Shown: in pieces, positions 1 to 7,862 of the stretch
Position numbering within the stretch: position 1 is the stretch's first letter
How the letters are laid out: the number at the start of each line of letters is the position of its first letter
NCBI RefSeq assembly: GCF_900109665.1
Contig: NZ_FOAO01000018.1
Coordinates: 1 to 64,000 of the forward strand
Direction: 5' to 3'
Length of the DNA: 64,000 nucleotides
Source: Blastococcus sp. DSM 46786
GTDB lineage: Bacteria > Actinomycetota > Actinomycetes > Mycobacteriales > Geodermatophilaceae
The notes under the pieces: model-generated
Databases searched by the model: none
What the model was told of the DNA's origin: nothing
What the model saw: only the letters and a program-made list of their open reading frames with translations
Made by a program: the position numbers and the translations under genes

Positions 1-764
1 TCGGCGGCCTGGCGACGGCGGTAGGCCACGGTGCCCGCGGCGACCGCACCAGCAGCGGCCAGCGCACCCACCCCGATCGCCGCCTGCTCCTCGATGCCAC
101 TGGTGGCACCGGCACCGGTGTCAGCACCACCGGCAGGCATCTGACCCATCTGCGAGGCGTTCAGCACCCCACACGCCGCCGGCGCAGTGGCCTCCAGCGG
201 CAGCGAGGGGTCCAGCGAGCTCTGCCCGGCCTCGGCGTCGTACTCACCGTTGCCGTTCACATCGATACCGTGCACCACCAGCACCGCGGTACCGGCCGCG
301 AACGCCTCCTGCGTGGCCTGGTCGATGCTGAAGGTCCGCTCGTAGGTGTAGCTGTCCCCCTCAGGCGTCGGGAAACGGTCCACCGCCAGACCACTGTCCG
401 CCCCGGTGTCACCCTCGGTGGTCAACGACGCACCGATCATCCCGTAGAACGGCTGGCCCTCGGCGGTGCTGATGATGCCGTCGCCGTCCGAGTCGGCCGA
501 CGCCGGCGGGCACACGCCCTGCGCCCCGATGTGGAAGTGCTGAGCGTGCGGCGACCCGGCCAGCACACCGTTCGCCTCGACGGTGACGGTCGCCTGGTCC
601 CCCTCCAGCGTGACCATGCTCGTACCGGTGACACCCGAATCGTTCAGCGAGCCCAGATCGGCCTGGTAGCTGCCGTCATGGGCAGCCGAGGCCGCACTCA
701 TCGTCAGCAGCGGGAACGCCGCAGCAGCGATCGCGACGGAGGGGATGGCGAATGCCTTGCGCAT
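1..764 (-). CDS. Secreted protein with EF-hand-like loops and C-terminal membrane anchor (3' end outside window)
   Basis: At least 254 residues are visible; no stop is reached before the window edge. The N-terminus is a clear Sec signal peptide ending near 'SAASAAHDG'. The body has a His-rich patch (HAQHFHIGA) followed by a Cys. It also has two Asp/Asn/Gly-rich loops, 'DSDGDGIISTAE' and 'DVNGNGEYDAEA', which fit EF-hand or dockerin-like calcium sites. The C-terminus has 'MPAGGADTG', then a Gly/Ala hydrophobic stretch, then 'YRRRQAA'. That is the tripartite layout of cell-wall-sorted proteins but without a canonical LPXTG. An AGGGAG ribosome site lies just before the ATG. I recognise no enzyme family; a surface or wall-associated protein is inferred. 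Confidence 0.75.
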   Translation of the reverse strand, partial: MRKAFAIPSVAIAAAAFPLLTMSAASAAHDGSYQADLGSLNDSGVTGTSMVTLEGDQATVTVEANGVLAGSPHAQHFHIGAQGVCPPASADSDGDGIISTAEGQPFYGMIGASLTTEGDTGADSGLAVDRFPTPEGDSYTYERTFSIDQATQEAFAAGTAVLVVHGIDVNGNGEYDAEAGQSSLDPSLPLEATAPAACGVLNASQMGQMPAGGADTGAGATSGIEEQAAIGVGALAAAGAVAAGTVAYRRRQAA

Positions 765-1261
765 GGAGACTCCCTTGTCTCGGGCGCCTCCGTCCGGGAG
801 GACGGAAGCATCGAAAACGGTTGTCGACCGTCTCCGGGATGGTGGAGGGGCGCGTTGTTGCACCACCGCCCATCAGGGCGTCGACCCTGGATGTGGCGAG
901 CAGGTCCCCCCGGCTGCGAGTGCAGCGCCGGTCCCGCGCCTCCGTCTGACGCTTGATCACATGCCCGCGTCGGCCTGGCCAGCAAACCCCTCGCAACCCC
1001 ATTGCGCGTTACGGTTTCATGACGGCCGTGACGCTGCCCGCGCGTGGGCTCGCGGGCAGTCACCGGTCCGCGACCGTCGTCCTCCTCCGCCCGCGACCCG
1101 TCGATCTGCCACCCTTCCCCGGGGCTCGTGCTGGCCGGCTCCAGCAGCGCGCCCGGGTGATGCCACACCCACGATCCCGGGGTCGGCGGTGCGCTCCACT
1201 CGTAGGCTCGGCCGGGTCGGCCCGCCGTACCCACCGGGGCGCCCCGATCTGCGGAGGTGAG
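765..1261. other. Divergent intergenic region, about 500 bp
   Basis: No convincing gene. It separates a leftward secreted-protein gene from a rightward oxidoreductase gene, so it should hold both promoters. A perfect 6-bp inverted repeat (CCGTCC / GGACGG, 790-805) lies in the 5' leader of the secreted-protein gene. I could not identify a trustworthy -35/-10 pair. Confidence 0.4.
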
Positions 1262-2686
1262 ATGGTCCGGAACAGCGACGTCTGGGACCTGCTGGTGATC
1301 GGGGGCGGTACCGCCGGGCTCGTCGGTGCGCACACCGCCGCCGCCCTCGGCGCGCGCACGATGCTGGTCGAGCAGGACCGCACCGGCGGCGACTGCCTGT
1401 GGACCGGGTGCGTGCCCTCCAAGGCCCTCCTCGCCGCCGCGACCGCCGCCGCCGACGCGCGGGCGGCCGGCCGCCTCGGGATAGGCACCGGCGACACCAC
1501 CGTCGACTTCGCCCGCGTGCGCGCCCACGTCCGCGACGCGATCGCGGCCATCGAGCCGCAGGACTCCCCCGAGTCCCTCACCGCGGCCGGCGTCCACGTC
1601 GTGCTGGGCACGGCGGTGCTCACCGGCCGCGACACGGCGCTCGTCGACGGGCGCGCGGTCCGATTCCGGGCCGCCCTGCTGGCCACCGGCGCCGCGCCGC
1701 TGGTCCCGCCGATCGAGGGCATCGACACCGTCGAAGCGCTCACCAGCGAGACGCTGTGGGACGTCGAGGAGCTGCCCCACCGGCTCGTCGTGCTCGGTGC
1801 CGGCCCGATCGGCTGCGAGCTGGGCCAGGCCTTCGCCCGGCTCGGCGCGGAGGTCACCCTGGTCGACGGCTCCGACCGCGTGCTGGGCCCCGAGGACGCC
1901 GACGCCGCAGCCCTGGTGGACCGGGCGCTCCGCCGCGACGGCGTCCGGCTGCGGCTCGGCACGGAGGGGACGCGGGTGGAGCCCGGCCTGCTACACCTGG
2001 ACGACGGCGGCTCGGTGCCCTTCGACCGGCTGCTGGTCGCGGTCGGTCGCCGGCCGCGGACGAGCGACCTCGGCCTGGCGGCCGCCGGCGTGGACCTGGA
2101 CGAGCACGGCGCGGTCGCCGTCGACGGCTCGCTGCGCACGAGCAACCCGCGGGTCCTCGCCGCCGGTGACGTGACCGGCAAGCCCTTCTTCACCCACGTG
2201 TCCGGGATGCACGGCAGCATCGCGGCGAGCAACGCCGTCCTCGGGCTGCGCCGGACGGTGGACCCCGTGGTCCCGCGCGTCACCTTCACCTCCCCCGAGG
2301 TGGCCTCGGTGGGTGTGAGCCCGGCGCAGGCGCGCGAGCGCGGCCTCACCGTCCGCCGCGTCGAGCACGCCACGGTCGACCGGGCGGTCGCCGAGGGCGG
2401 AACGGACGGCTTCACCTCTCTGGTCGTCGACGGCCGGCGGCGGCTCGTCGGCGGCGTCGTCGTCGGCCCGCGCGCCGGCGAGACGCTCGGCGAGCTGACC
2501 CTGGCGATCCGCAAGGGGCTCACCACCGCCGACCTCGCCGGCACCACCCACGCCTATCCGAGCTACAACGACGCGCTGGTCGACGCGGCGATCGAGGACG
2601 TCCGCGCCCGCCTGACCCCGCCGCTGGTCCGCGGGCTGCTCCGCGCGTTCGTCGCCGTCCGTGGCCGGCGGCTCGACCGCCGCTGA
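1262..2686 (+). CDS. FAD-dependent pyridine nucleotide-disulfide oxidoreductase, mercuric reductase-like
   Basis: 474 aa, class I flavoprotein disulfide reductase. The N-terminal FAD site is 'VIGGGTAGL' (about 12-20). The redox-active pair C45/C50 sits in 'GGDCLWTGCVPSK'. The NAD(P) Rossmann motif 'VLGAGPIGCELG' is near 180, and a second FAD motif ('VLAAGDVTG') is near 300. In the C-terminal dimer domain the usual catalytic His-Pro...Glu of lipoamide dehydrogenases is replaced by 'HAYPSYND', with Tyr where His is expected, as in MerA-like enzymes. There is no N-terminal heavy-metal domain and no C-terminal vicinal Cys pair, so true Hg(II) reduction is unlikely. The start is set by GGAGGTGAG just upstream of the ATG. 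The substrate is unknown. Confidence 0.88.
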   Translation: MVRNSDVWDLLVIGGGTAGLVGAHTAAALGARTMLVEQDRTGGDCLWTGCVPSKALLAAATAAADARAAGRLGIGTGDTTVDFARVRAHVRDAIAAIEPQDSPESLTAAGVHVVLGTAVLTGRDTALVDGRAVRFRAALLATGAAPLVPPIEGIDTVEALTSETLWDVEELPHRLVVLGAGPIGCELGQAFARLGAEVTLVDGSDRVLGPEDADAAALVDRALRRDGVRLRLGTEGTRVEPGLLHLDDGGSVPFDRLLVAVGRRPRTSDLGLAAAGVDLDEHGAVAVDGSLRTSNPRVLAAGDVTGKPFFTHVSGMHGSIAASNAVLGLRRTVDPVVPRVTFTSPEVASVGVSPAQARERGLTVRRVEHATVDRAVAEGGTDGFTSLVVDGRRRLVGGVVVGPRAGETLGELTLAIRKGLTTADLAGTTHAYPSYNDALVDAAIEDVRARLTPPLVRGLLRAFVAVRGRRLDRR

Positions 2687-2697
2687 CCTCGGCGCGA

Positions 2698-3324
2698 TCA
2701 GCGCAGCGCGCGGTACCCGGCCACCACCCGCTGCGCGGCCGACAACGCCACCACCGCCGCCCAGACCCATGCCACCTGCCAGGCCACCGCGGGCAGCAGC
2801 AGCCACAGCGCATGGACGGCGATCGTCTCGGTGCCCTCGGCCAGCCCGCCCAGGAAGGACAGCGACCGGCCGTCGTCGAGTTGCCGGCCGGCGCGCTCGG
2901 CGATCGAGGAGAACGCCAGGAACGCCGTCCCGTTGACGTAGTAGGCCAGCAGGACGACGGCGAACGGCTCCCACGGGGCGTCGAAGCCGCGGGTGGCCCC
3001 GATCGCCACGCCCAGCACCGTGCTGCCGTAGACGCAGAAGTCGGCGGTGATGTCGAAGAAACCGCCGCTGCCCGCATCCCCCGCGGCACCCGCCGCGCGC
3101 CGGCGCCGGGCCAGCGGCCCGTCCAGCCCGTCGGCCAGCCGGGACACCAGCCACAGCACGAGCGCCGGGAGCCACGCCTGCAGGCCGGCGGCCACCGCGC
3201 TGGCCAGGCCCAGGACGAGCCCCGCGGTGGTCAGCCGGTCGGGGCTCAGCCACGGCCGGTCCAGTGCACCGGCGACGCGGGTCAGCGGCGCGTCGAGCAG
3301 GCGCCGCGCCACGGGGTCGAGCAC
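2698..3324 (-). CDS. CDP-alcohol phosphatidyltransferase family membrane protein
   Basis: 208 aa, several hydrophobic helices. The CDP-OH-P signature is present: D65-G-x-D68-G-x2-A-R, then after a Gly-rich stretch G-x3-D91-x3-D95. The spacer between AR and the second half is about five residues longer than usual. The family transfers a phospho-alcohol from a CDP-linked donor (e.g. CDP-diacylglycerol) and works in the membrane in phospholipid or phosphodiester synthesis. Which alcohol is used cannot be read from sequence. It is convergent with the flavoenzyme and divergent from the ABC operon that starts at 3451. The GTG start at 3324 gives the standard N-terminus. Confidence 0.8.
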   Translation of the reverse strand: MLDPVARRLLDAPLTRVAGALDRPWLSPDRLTTAGLVLGLASAVAAGLQAWLPALVLWLVSRLADGLDGPLARRRRAAGAAGDAGSGGFFDITADFCVYGSTVLGVAIGATRGFDAPWEPFAVVLLAYYVNGTAFLAFSSIAERAGRQLDDGRSLSFLGGLAEGTETIAVHALWLLLPAVAWQVAWVWAAVVALSAAQRVVAGYRALR

Positions 3325-3345
3325 GTCACCGTCCCGAGGGTGCGG

Positions 3346-3364
3346 GCACCCGCCTGGCGGGTGC
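3346..3364. repeat. Perfect inverted repeat in a divergent promoter region
   Basis: GCACCCG, five-base loop CCTGG, CGGGTGC. It lies between the start of the phosphatidyltransferase gene (leftward) and the YnjB-like gene (rightward), so it could be an operator or a leader hairpin. There is no T-run, so an intrinsic terminator is unlikely. Confidence 0.4.
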
Positions 3365-3450
3365 GATGTGGGTCGGGCACGATCCTGTCGCAGAGGACGT
3401 GTCGCGGCCACACCCACTGGCGCCGCTCCGGACGAGGAGGTCCCCGACCC

Positions 3451-4701
3451 ATGGCCCGACGACGCCCCGCGAACCGGCGCGCCCGGTGGGCCGCACCGGC
3501 GGCCTGCGCGCTGACCCTGGCGCTGGCCGCCTGCTCGGCGCCGGCTGACGAGCCCGCGGTCGCCGCGGAGCGCGACTGGGACGACGTCCTCGCCGAGGCC
3601 GAGGGGCAGACCGTGCGGCTGTGGATGTACGGCGGCGACGACAAGGGGAACGCCTACATCGACGACGTCCTCGCCCCCGCGGCCGAGGAGCTCGGCGTGG
3701 CCCTGGAACGGGTGCCGATCGCCGACACCGCCGACGCGGTCAACCGGGTGCTCTCCGAGCGGCAGGCCGACGTTCCCGACGGCGAGGTGGACCTGATCTG
3801 GCTCAACGGCGAGAACTTCGCCACCGGCCAGCAGGCCGGTGCGTGGCTGTGCGGCTGGACGTCGATGCTGCCCAACATGGAGTACGTCGACCCCGACGAC
3901 CCCCTGCTGACCACCGACTTCGGCCTCGACGTGAACGGCTGCGAGGCTCCCTGGCACAAGGCCCAGTTCGCCCTGGTCTACGACGAGGCGCGGGTCGAGG
4001 ACCCGCCCGGCAGCATCGCGGAGCTGCTGGCCTGGTCCGAGGAGAACCCGGGCCGGTTCACCTATCCCGCTCCCCCGGACTTCACCGGCTCGGTCTTCGT
4101 GCGCCAGGTGCTGTACGAGGTCTCCGGCGGGGTGGACGACGTGCCGCTGGAGTTCTCCCAGGAGGCCTACGACGAACTGGCCCCCGAGCTGTTCCGCCGC
4201 CTCGAGGAGATCGAGCCGTCCCTGTGGCGGGAGGGGCAGACCTATCCGCAGGACCTCGGCGCGCTCGACCAGCTCTACGCCGACGGCCAGGTCGACTTCA
4301 CCATGACCTACGGCCCGGCGACGCTGCCCGACCTCGTGGCCGACGGCACCTTCCCGGCGACCACCCGGGTGCTGCTGGTGGAGGACGGCACCATCGGCAA
4401 CGCGAGCTTCCTGGCCATCCCGGCGACCTCGGGCAGCCAGGCCGGCGCGATGGTGGTGGCGAACCTGGCGCTCTCGCCCGAGCAGCAGCTGGCCAAGGCG
4501 CGGCCGGAGGTGTGGGGCCAGTACACGGTCCTCGAGCAGGACCTGCTGCCCGAGGAGGTGCAGGCCGGGTTCGAGGCCCTGCCGCAGTCGGAGATCCTGC
4601 CGCCCTACGAGGAGCTGAGCGAGGGTGCCGACCCGGAGGTGGAGGCCGTGTGGGTCACCGCGCTCGACGAGGGCTGGCGCCGGCAGATCGCCGCCGGCTG
4701 A
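3451..4701 (+). CDS. YnjB-family ABC transporter substrate-binding lipoprotein
   Basis: 416 aa. It has a lipoprotein signal peptide with lipobox 'LALAAC', then a type-2 periplasmic-binding fold. Several stretches match what I know of E. coli YnjB: 'LWMYGGD', 'LIWLNGENF', 'YPAPPDFTGSVF', 'LWREGQTYP', 'IGNASFLAIPA' and 'LALSPEQQLAKARPEVWG'. The GAGGAGG ribosome site sits 10 bases before the ATG. It is first in a four-gene run with two permeases and an ATPase. YnjBCD transporters belong to the wider thiamine/iron/polyamine importer group. The ligand is not firmly established, so substrate is left open. Confidence 0.9.
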   Translation: MARRRPANRRARWAAPAACALTLALAACSAPADEPAVAAERDWDDVLAEAEGQTVRLWMYGGDDKGNAYIDDVLAPAAEELGVALERVPIADTADAVNRVLSERQADVPDGEVDLIWLNGENFATGQQAGAWLCGWTSMLPNMEYVDPDDPLLTTDFGLDVNGCEAPWHKAQFALVYDEARVEDPPGSIAELLAWSEENPGRFTYPAPPDFTGSVFVRQVLYEVSGGVDDVPLEFSQEAYDELAPELFRRLEEIEPSLWREGQTYPQDLGALDQLYADGQVDFTMTYGPATLPDLVADGTFPATTRVLLVEDGTIGNASFLAIPATSGSQAGAMVVANLALSPEQQLAKARPEVWGQYTVLEQDLLPEEVQAGFEALPQSEILPPYEELSEGADPEVEAVWVTALDEGWRRQIAAG

Positions 4702-4712
4702 GCTGGTCCCAC

Positions 4713-5567
4713 GTGCCGCCGAACCGACTCCGGCCCCGCACGCGCGCGGTCCTCCTCGTCCTGCCCGCGCTGGTCCCGGTCGTGGCCGTCGTCGGCGCCG
4801 CACTCGCCTCGGCCGCGCTGCTGAGCCTGGGGCTCGCGCCCCTGGTCGGCGAGCCGCAGCTCTCCCTGGACGCCTACCGGGGCGCCGCCGGCGATCTCGG
4901 CACCGGCATCGGGCTCTCGCTGGGCATCGCGGCCGCCGCCACCCTCGTCGCCACCGTCGTGGGGCTCTGCCTGGCCCTCGCGGCGACCGCTGCGGTGCGG
5001 CGCAGCCGGCTGCTCGGCGCGCTGGCCGCGCTCACCATCCCGATCCCGCACCTGGTGGGTGCTGCGGCCATCGGCCTGCTGCTGGCCGACGCCGGCTTCC
5101 TCTCCCGGCTGCTGGGCGTCGACCCGTCCTCCTGGCCGCCGCTGGTGGGCGGCCCGCTGTGGGTGGCGGTGGTCGCCGAGTACGCCTGGAAGGAGTCGGC
5201 GTTCGTCGCGCTGGTGGTCGCCGGTGTGCTGTCCTCCCGGGCGGCGTCCTACGGCGAGACGGCGGCGCTGCTCGGCGCCGGCCGCTGGGCCAGGCTGCGG
5301 CACGTCACCCTGCCGCTGGCCGCGCCCGCGCTGGGCGCCACCGCCGCGGTCAGCTTCGTCTACACGCTCGGGTCCTACGAGGTCGCCGCCCTGCTCGGCC
5401 GCGCCCACCCCGAGCCGCTGCCGGTGCTGGCCTACCGGTTGTTCACCTCCATCGACCTGGCCGCCCGGCCGCAGGCGGCAGCGGTCGCACTGACGACGGC
5501 GGGGCTGGCGCTGGTCGTCGTCCTGCTGTCACTGCGGGCCCTGCGGCGGCTGGCGGCCGAGCGGTGA
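4713..5567 (+). CDS. ABC transporter permease, YnjC-type N-terminal half equivalent
   Basis: 284 aa, about six hydrophobic segments. A binding-protein-dependent permease (EAA-like) loop is visible as 'ETAALLGAGRWARLRHVTLPLAAPAL'-type sequence around residue 190. In E. coli YnjC the two permease halves are one long protein; here the first half is this gene and the second follows with a 4-base GTGA overlap. The GTG at 4713 starts 11 bases after the binding-protein stop. It forms the inner-membrane channel with the next gene. Confidence 0.85.
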   Translation: MPPNRLRPRTRAVLLVLPALVPVVAVVGAALASAALLSLGLAPLVGEPQLSLDAYRGAAGDLGTGIGLSLGIAAAATLVATVVGLCLALAATAAVRRSRLLGALAALTIPIPHLVGAAAIGLLLADAGFLSRLLGVDPSSWPPLVGGPLWVAVVAEYAWKESAFVALVVAGVLSSRAASYGETAALLGAGRWARLRHVTLPLAAPALGATAAVSFVYTLGSYEVAALLGRAHPEPLPVLAYRLFTSIDLAARPQAAAVALTTAGLALVVVLLSLRALRRLAAER

Positions 5568-6352
5568 CGGCCCCACGGGCGGTGCTCGCCGCCTCCCGCG
5601 CCGGGCGCACGCTGCTGGCGGGATGGCTGGTGCTGCCGCTGGTCCCGCTGCTGCTGTGGGCCTTCGCCGACCGGTGGACCTTCCCCGCCGTCCTGCCGCA
5701 GGAGTGGGGCACCCGCGGTGCCGAGGAGGCTCTGGCCGCAGGTGCCGGAGGCGCGTTCCTGACCTCGACGCTGCTCGGCACCGTCGTCGCGCTGCTGGCC
5801 ACCCCGCTCGGCGCGGTGGCCGGGCGGGCGCTGGCCTCGCGGCAGGTGCCCGGCGGCACCGCCGTCCTCGCCGTGCTGCTCTCCCCGCTGGCGCTCCCCC
5901 CGTTCGCCGTGGCCCTGGGCCTGGACGTGCTGCTGCTGCGGCTGCGCATCCCGGCGGCAGCGGGCGTCGTGGTCCTGCTGCTGGTCGCCGCGCTGCCGTA
6001 CACGGTCCTCACGATGCGAGCGGCCTACGCAGCGCACGACCGGGGCTTCGAGGACGAGGCGCGCGTGCTCGGTGCCACGCGCTGGCAGACCGTGCGCTCG
6101 GTGCAGCTCCCCCTGGTCGCCCCGGCGCTGGCCGGGGCGGCGTTCCTCGCGTTCCTGGTGGGCTGGAGCGACTACATCGTCACCGTGCTGGTCGGCGGCG
6201 GGCAGCTGACCACGCTGCCGCTGCTCGTGGCCTCCGCCGCGTCGGCGACCGGGAGCGACGCCCAGGTCGCGATCCTCTCGCTCACGTCGATCCTGCCGCC
6301 GGTCGCCCTGCTGCTCGTCGTCGGCTCGCTGGGCCGGAGGGGACGCCGGTGA
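5564..6352 (+). CDS. ABC transporter permease, second subunit of the YnjBCD-like importer
   Basis: 262 aa, about six membrane segments. The EAA-type loop 'EDEARVLGATRWQTVRSVQLP' lies near residue 170 and is the ATPase contact site in this family. The GTG start overlaps the stop of the first permease (GTGA), so the two are translationally coupled. It is followed after 16 bases by the ATPase gene. Confidence 0.87.
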   Translation: MTAPRAVLAASRAGRTLLAGWLVLPLVPLLLWAFADRWTFPAVLPQEWGTRGAEEALAAGAGGAFLTSTLLGTVVALLATPLGAVAGRALASRQVPGGTAVLAVLLSPLALPPFAVALGLDVLLLRLRIPAAAGVVVLLLVAALPYTVLTMRAAYAAHDRGFEDEARVLGATRWQTVRSVQLPLVAPALAGAAFLAFLVGWSDYIVTVLVGGGQLTTLPLLVASAASATGSDAQVAILSLTSILPPVALLLVVGSLGRRGRR

Positions 6353-6368
6353 GCCGGCGGGGACGTCG

Positions 6369-7466
6369 ATGAACGGCAGCGAGCTCCGGCTGACCGGGCT
6401 GACGCGGGTGCACGGCACGGGCTCGGCGCCCGCGCTGGCCGATTTCTCCCTCGAGGTGCCCGCGGGCGCCTGCATGGCCATCCTCGGCCCCTCCGGGTCG
6501 GGCAAGAGCACGGTGCTGCGGCTCACCGCCGGGCTCGACGAGCCCACCGCGGGCAGCGTCCACCTCGACGGCGCCGACCTCGCCGGGGTCCTGCCCGAGC
6601 GCCGGGGCATGGCGATGGTCTTCCAGCGGCCGCTGCTGTTCCCGCACCTGTCGGTGCGGGACAACGTCGCCTTCGCCGACCGGGTGCGCGGGGTCCCGCG
6701 ACGGACGGCCCGCCGGCGGGCGGAGGAGTTCCTCGGCCTGGTGCAGCTCGACGGGTTCGGCGACCGGCCGGCGCGGGCGCTGTCGGGCGGGCAGGAGCAG
6801 CGGGTGGCCCTGGCCCGGGCGCTGGCCGCCGAGCCCCGGGTCCTGCTGCTCGACGAGCCGTTCAGCGCGCTCGACGCCCGGCTGCGCGAGGAGATGCACG
6901 AGCTGCTGGCCGACCTGCGCATGCGGCTGGACCCGACGATCCTGCTGGTCACCCACGACCACGCGGAGGCCGGTGCGCTGGCCGACGGCGTCGCCGTGCT
7001 GGACCGCGGGCGGCTGCTGCAGGCCGGCCCGATGCGCGAGCTGTACGCCCGGCCCGCCTCGCTCGCGGTCAGCCGGCTGCTCGGCGGGCGCACCGAGGTG
7101 GCCGGCATGGTCCGCTCCGGCGTGCACCGTTCACCGCTGGGCGCGCTCGCGCTGCCCCGGAAGGTCCCGGACGGCCCCGCGGTGCTCGTCGTCCGGCACG
7201 AGGCGGTGCAGGTGACGACCGCGGCCGATCCCGCCGCCGACGCCGTCGGCACCGTGGTGCGGGCCCGGCGCCGGGGGATGCGCACGCTGGTCACCGTCGA
7301 GGTCCCGGGCGACGGCGGGACGGCGGCGGTGGACGCCGAGCTGGAGCCCGGCCAGGAGGTGCCGACCGGCCGGACGGTCGGGCTGCGGCTGCCGGTCGAG
7401 GGCCGGTGGGTCGTGCCGGTGGACGGCGTGGCCGTCGAGCCGGTCGCCGGTGCACCGCGGGCGTGA
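6369..7466 (+). CDS. ABC transporter ATP-binding protein (YnjD-like, with TOBE-type C-terminal region)
   Basis: 365 aa. Walker A 'GPSGSGKST' is near residue 37, Q-loop 'VFQRPLLF' near 85, signature 'LSGGQEQRVALARAL' near 139, Walker B 'VLLLDEPFSALD', and H-loop 'VTHDHAEA'. The roughly 120 residues after the ATPase core look like the regulatory TOBE/MOP extension of sugar, iron and thiamine importer ATPases. It energises the two permeases just upstream. Confidence 0.9.
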   Translation: MNGSELRLTGLTRVHGTGSAPALADFSLEVPAGACMAILGPSGSGKSTVLRLTAGLDEPTAGSVHLDGADLAGVLPERRGMAMVFQRPLLFPHLSVRDNVAFADRVRGVPRRTARRRAEEFLGLVQLDGFGDRPARALSGGQEQRVALARALAAEPRVLLLDEPFSALDARLREEMHELLADLRMRLDPTILLVTHDHAEAGALADGVAVLDRGRLLQAGPMRELYARPASLAVSRLLGGRTEVAGMVRSGVHRSPLGALALPRKVPDGPAVLVVRHEAVQVTTAADPAADAVGTVVRARRRGMRTLVTVEVPGDGGTAAVDAELEPGQEVPTGRTVGLRLPVEGRWVVPVDGVAVEPVAGAPRA

Positions 7467-7496
7467 GCGGGGGACGGCGCGGGTAGAGCGGATGCC

Positions 7497-7853
7497 GTGA
7501 CCGAGACCCCGGCCGACGGCGTCGGCAAGATCAGCGTGACCGCGGCGAGCACCGGCGGGATGGGCCAGCGGTACCTGGCCTCCGGGTCCCGGGTCGCCAT
7601 GCGGCTCTGGTCGGAGCAGCCCACCAGCAGCGGCAAGCCGGAGGCGGCGCGCGACTACGAGACGGTCGGCTACGTGATCTCCGGACGGGCCCGGCTGCGT
7701 ACCGGCGACGAGACGCTGGAGCTCGGGCCCGGCGACTCGTGGGTGGTGCCGGCGGGCGTCGAGCACACCTACGAGATCGTCGAGGAACTCACCGCCGTCG
7801 AGGCCACCGCTCCGCCGGCGCGGGAGGCCGGCCGCGACGCACCGACCGGCTGA
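7497..7853 (+). CDS. Small cupin-domain protein
   Basis: 118 aa. The cupin-type barrel is seen as 'DYETVGYVISGRARLRTGDE' followed by 'LGPGDSWVVPAGVEHTYEI'. The second motif keeps PAGVEH with the metal-binding His. The first motif has only Glu ('YETVGYVISG') and lacks the HxH pair, so metal binding may be incomplete. It lies 30 bases after the importer ATPase and may be its last operon member. It is convergent with the radical SAM gene. The function is unknown. Confidence 0.75.
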   Translation: MTETPADGVGKISVTAASTGGMGQRYLASGSRVAMRLWSEQPTSSGKPEAARDYETVGYVISGRARLRTGDETLELGPGDSWVVPAGVEHTYEIVEELTAVEATAPPAREAGRDAPTG

Positions 7854-7862
7854 CCGCCGGGG

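Noticed and set aside
3325-3450. TPP riboswitch ahead of the YnjB-like operon
   Set aside because: Only a simple 7-bp hairpin is present; the conserved thi-box sequence was not found.
2698-4803. Long minus-strand frame of 701 codons
   Set aside because: Only the first-stop-proximal 208 codons (from 3324) are a real gene; the rest is the antisense shadow of the YnjB-like gene.
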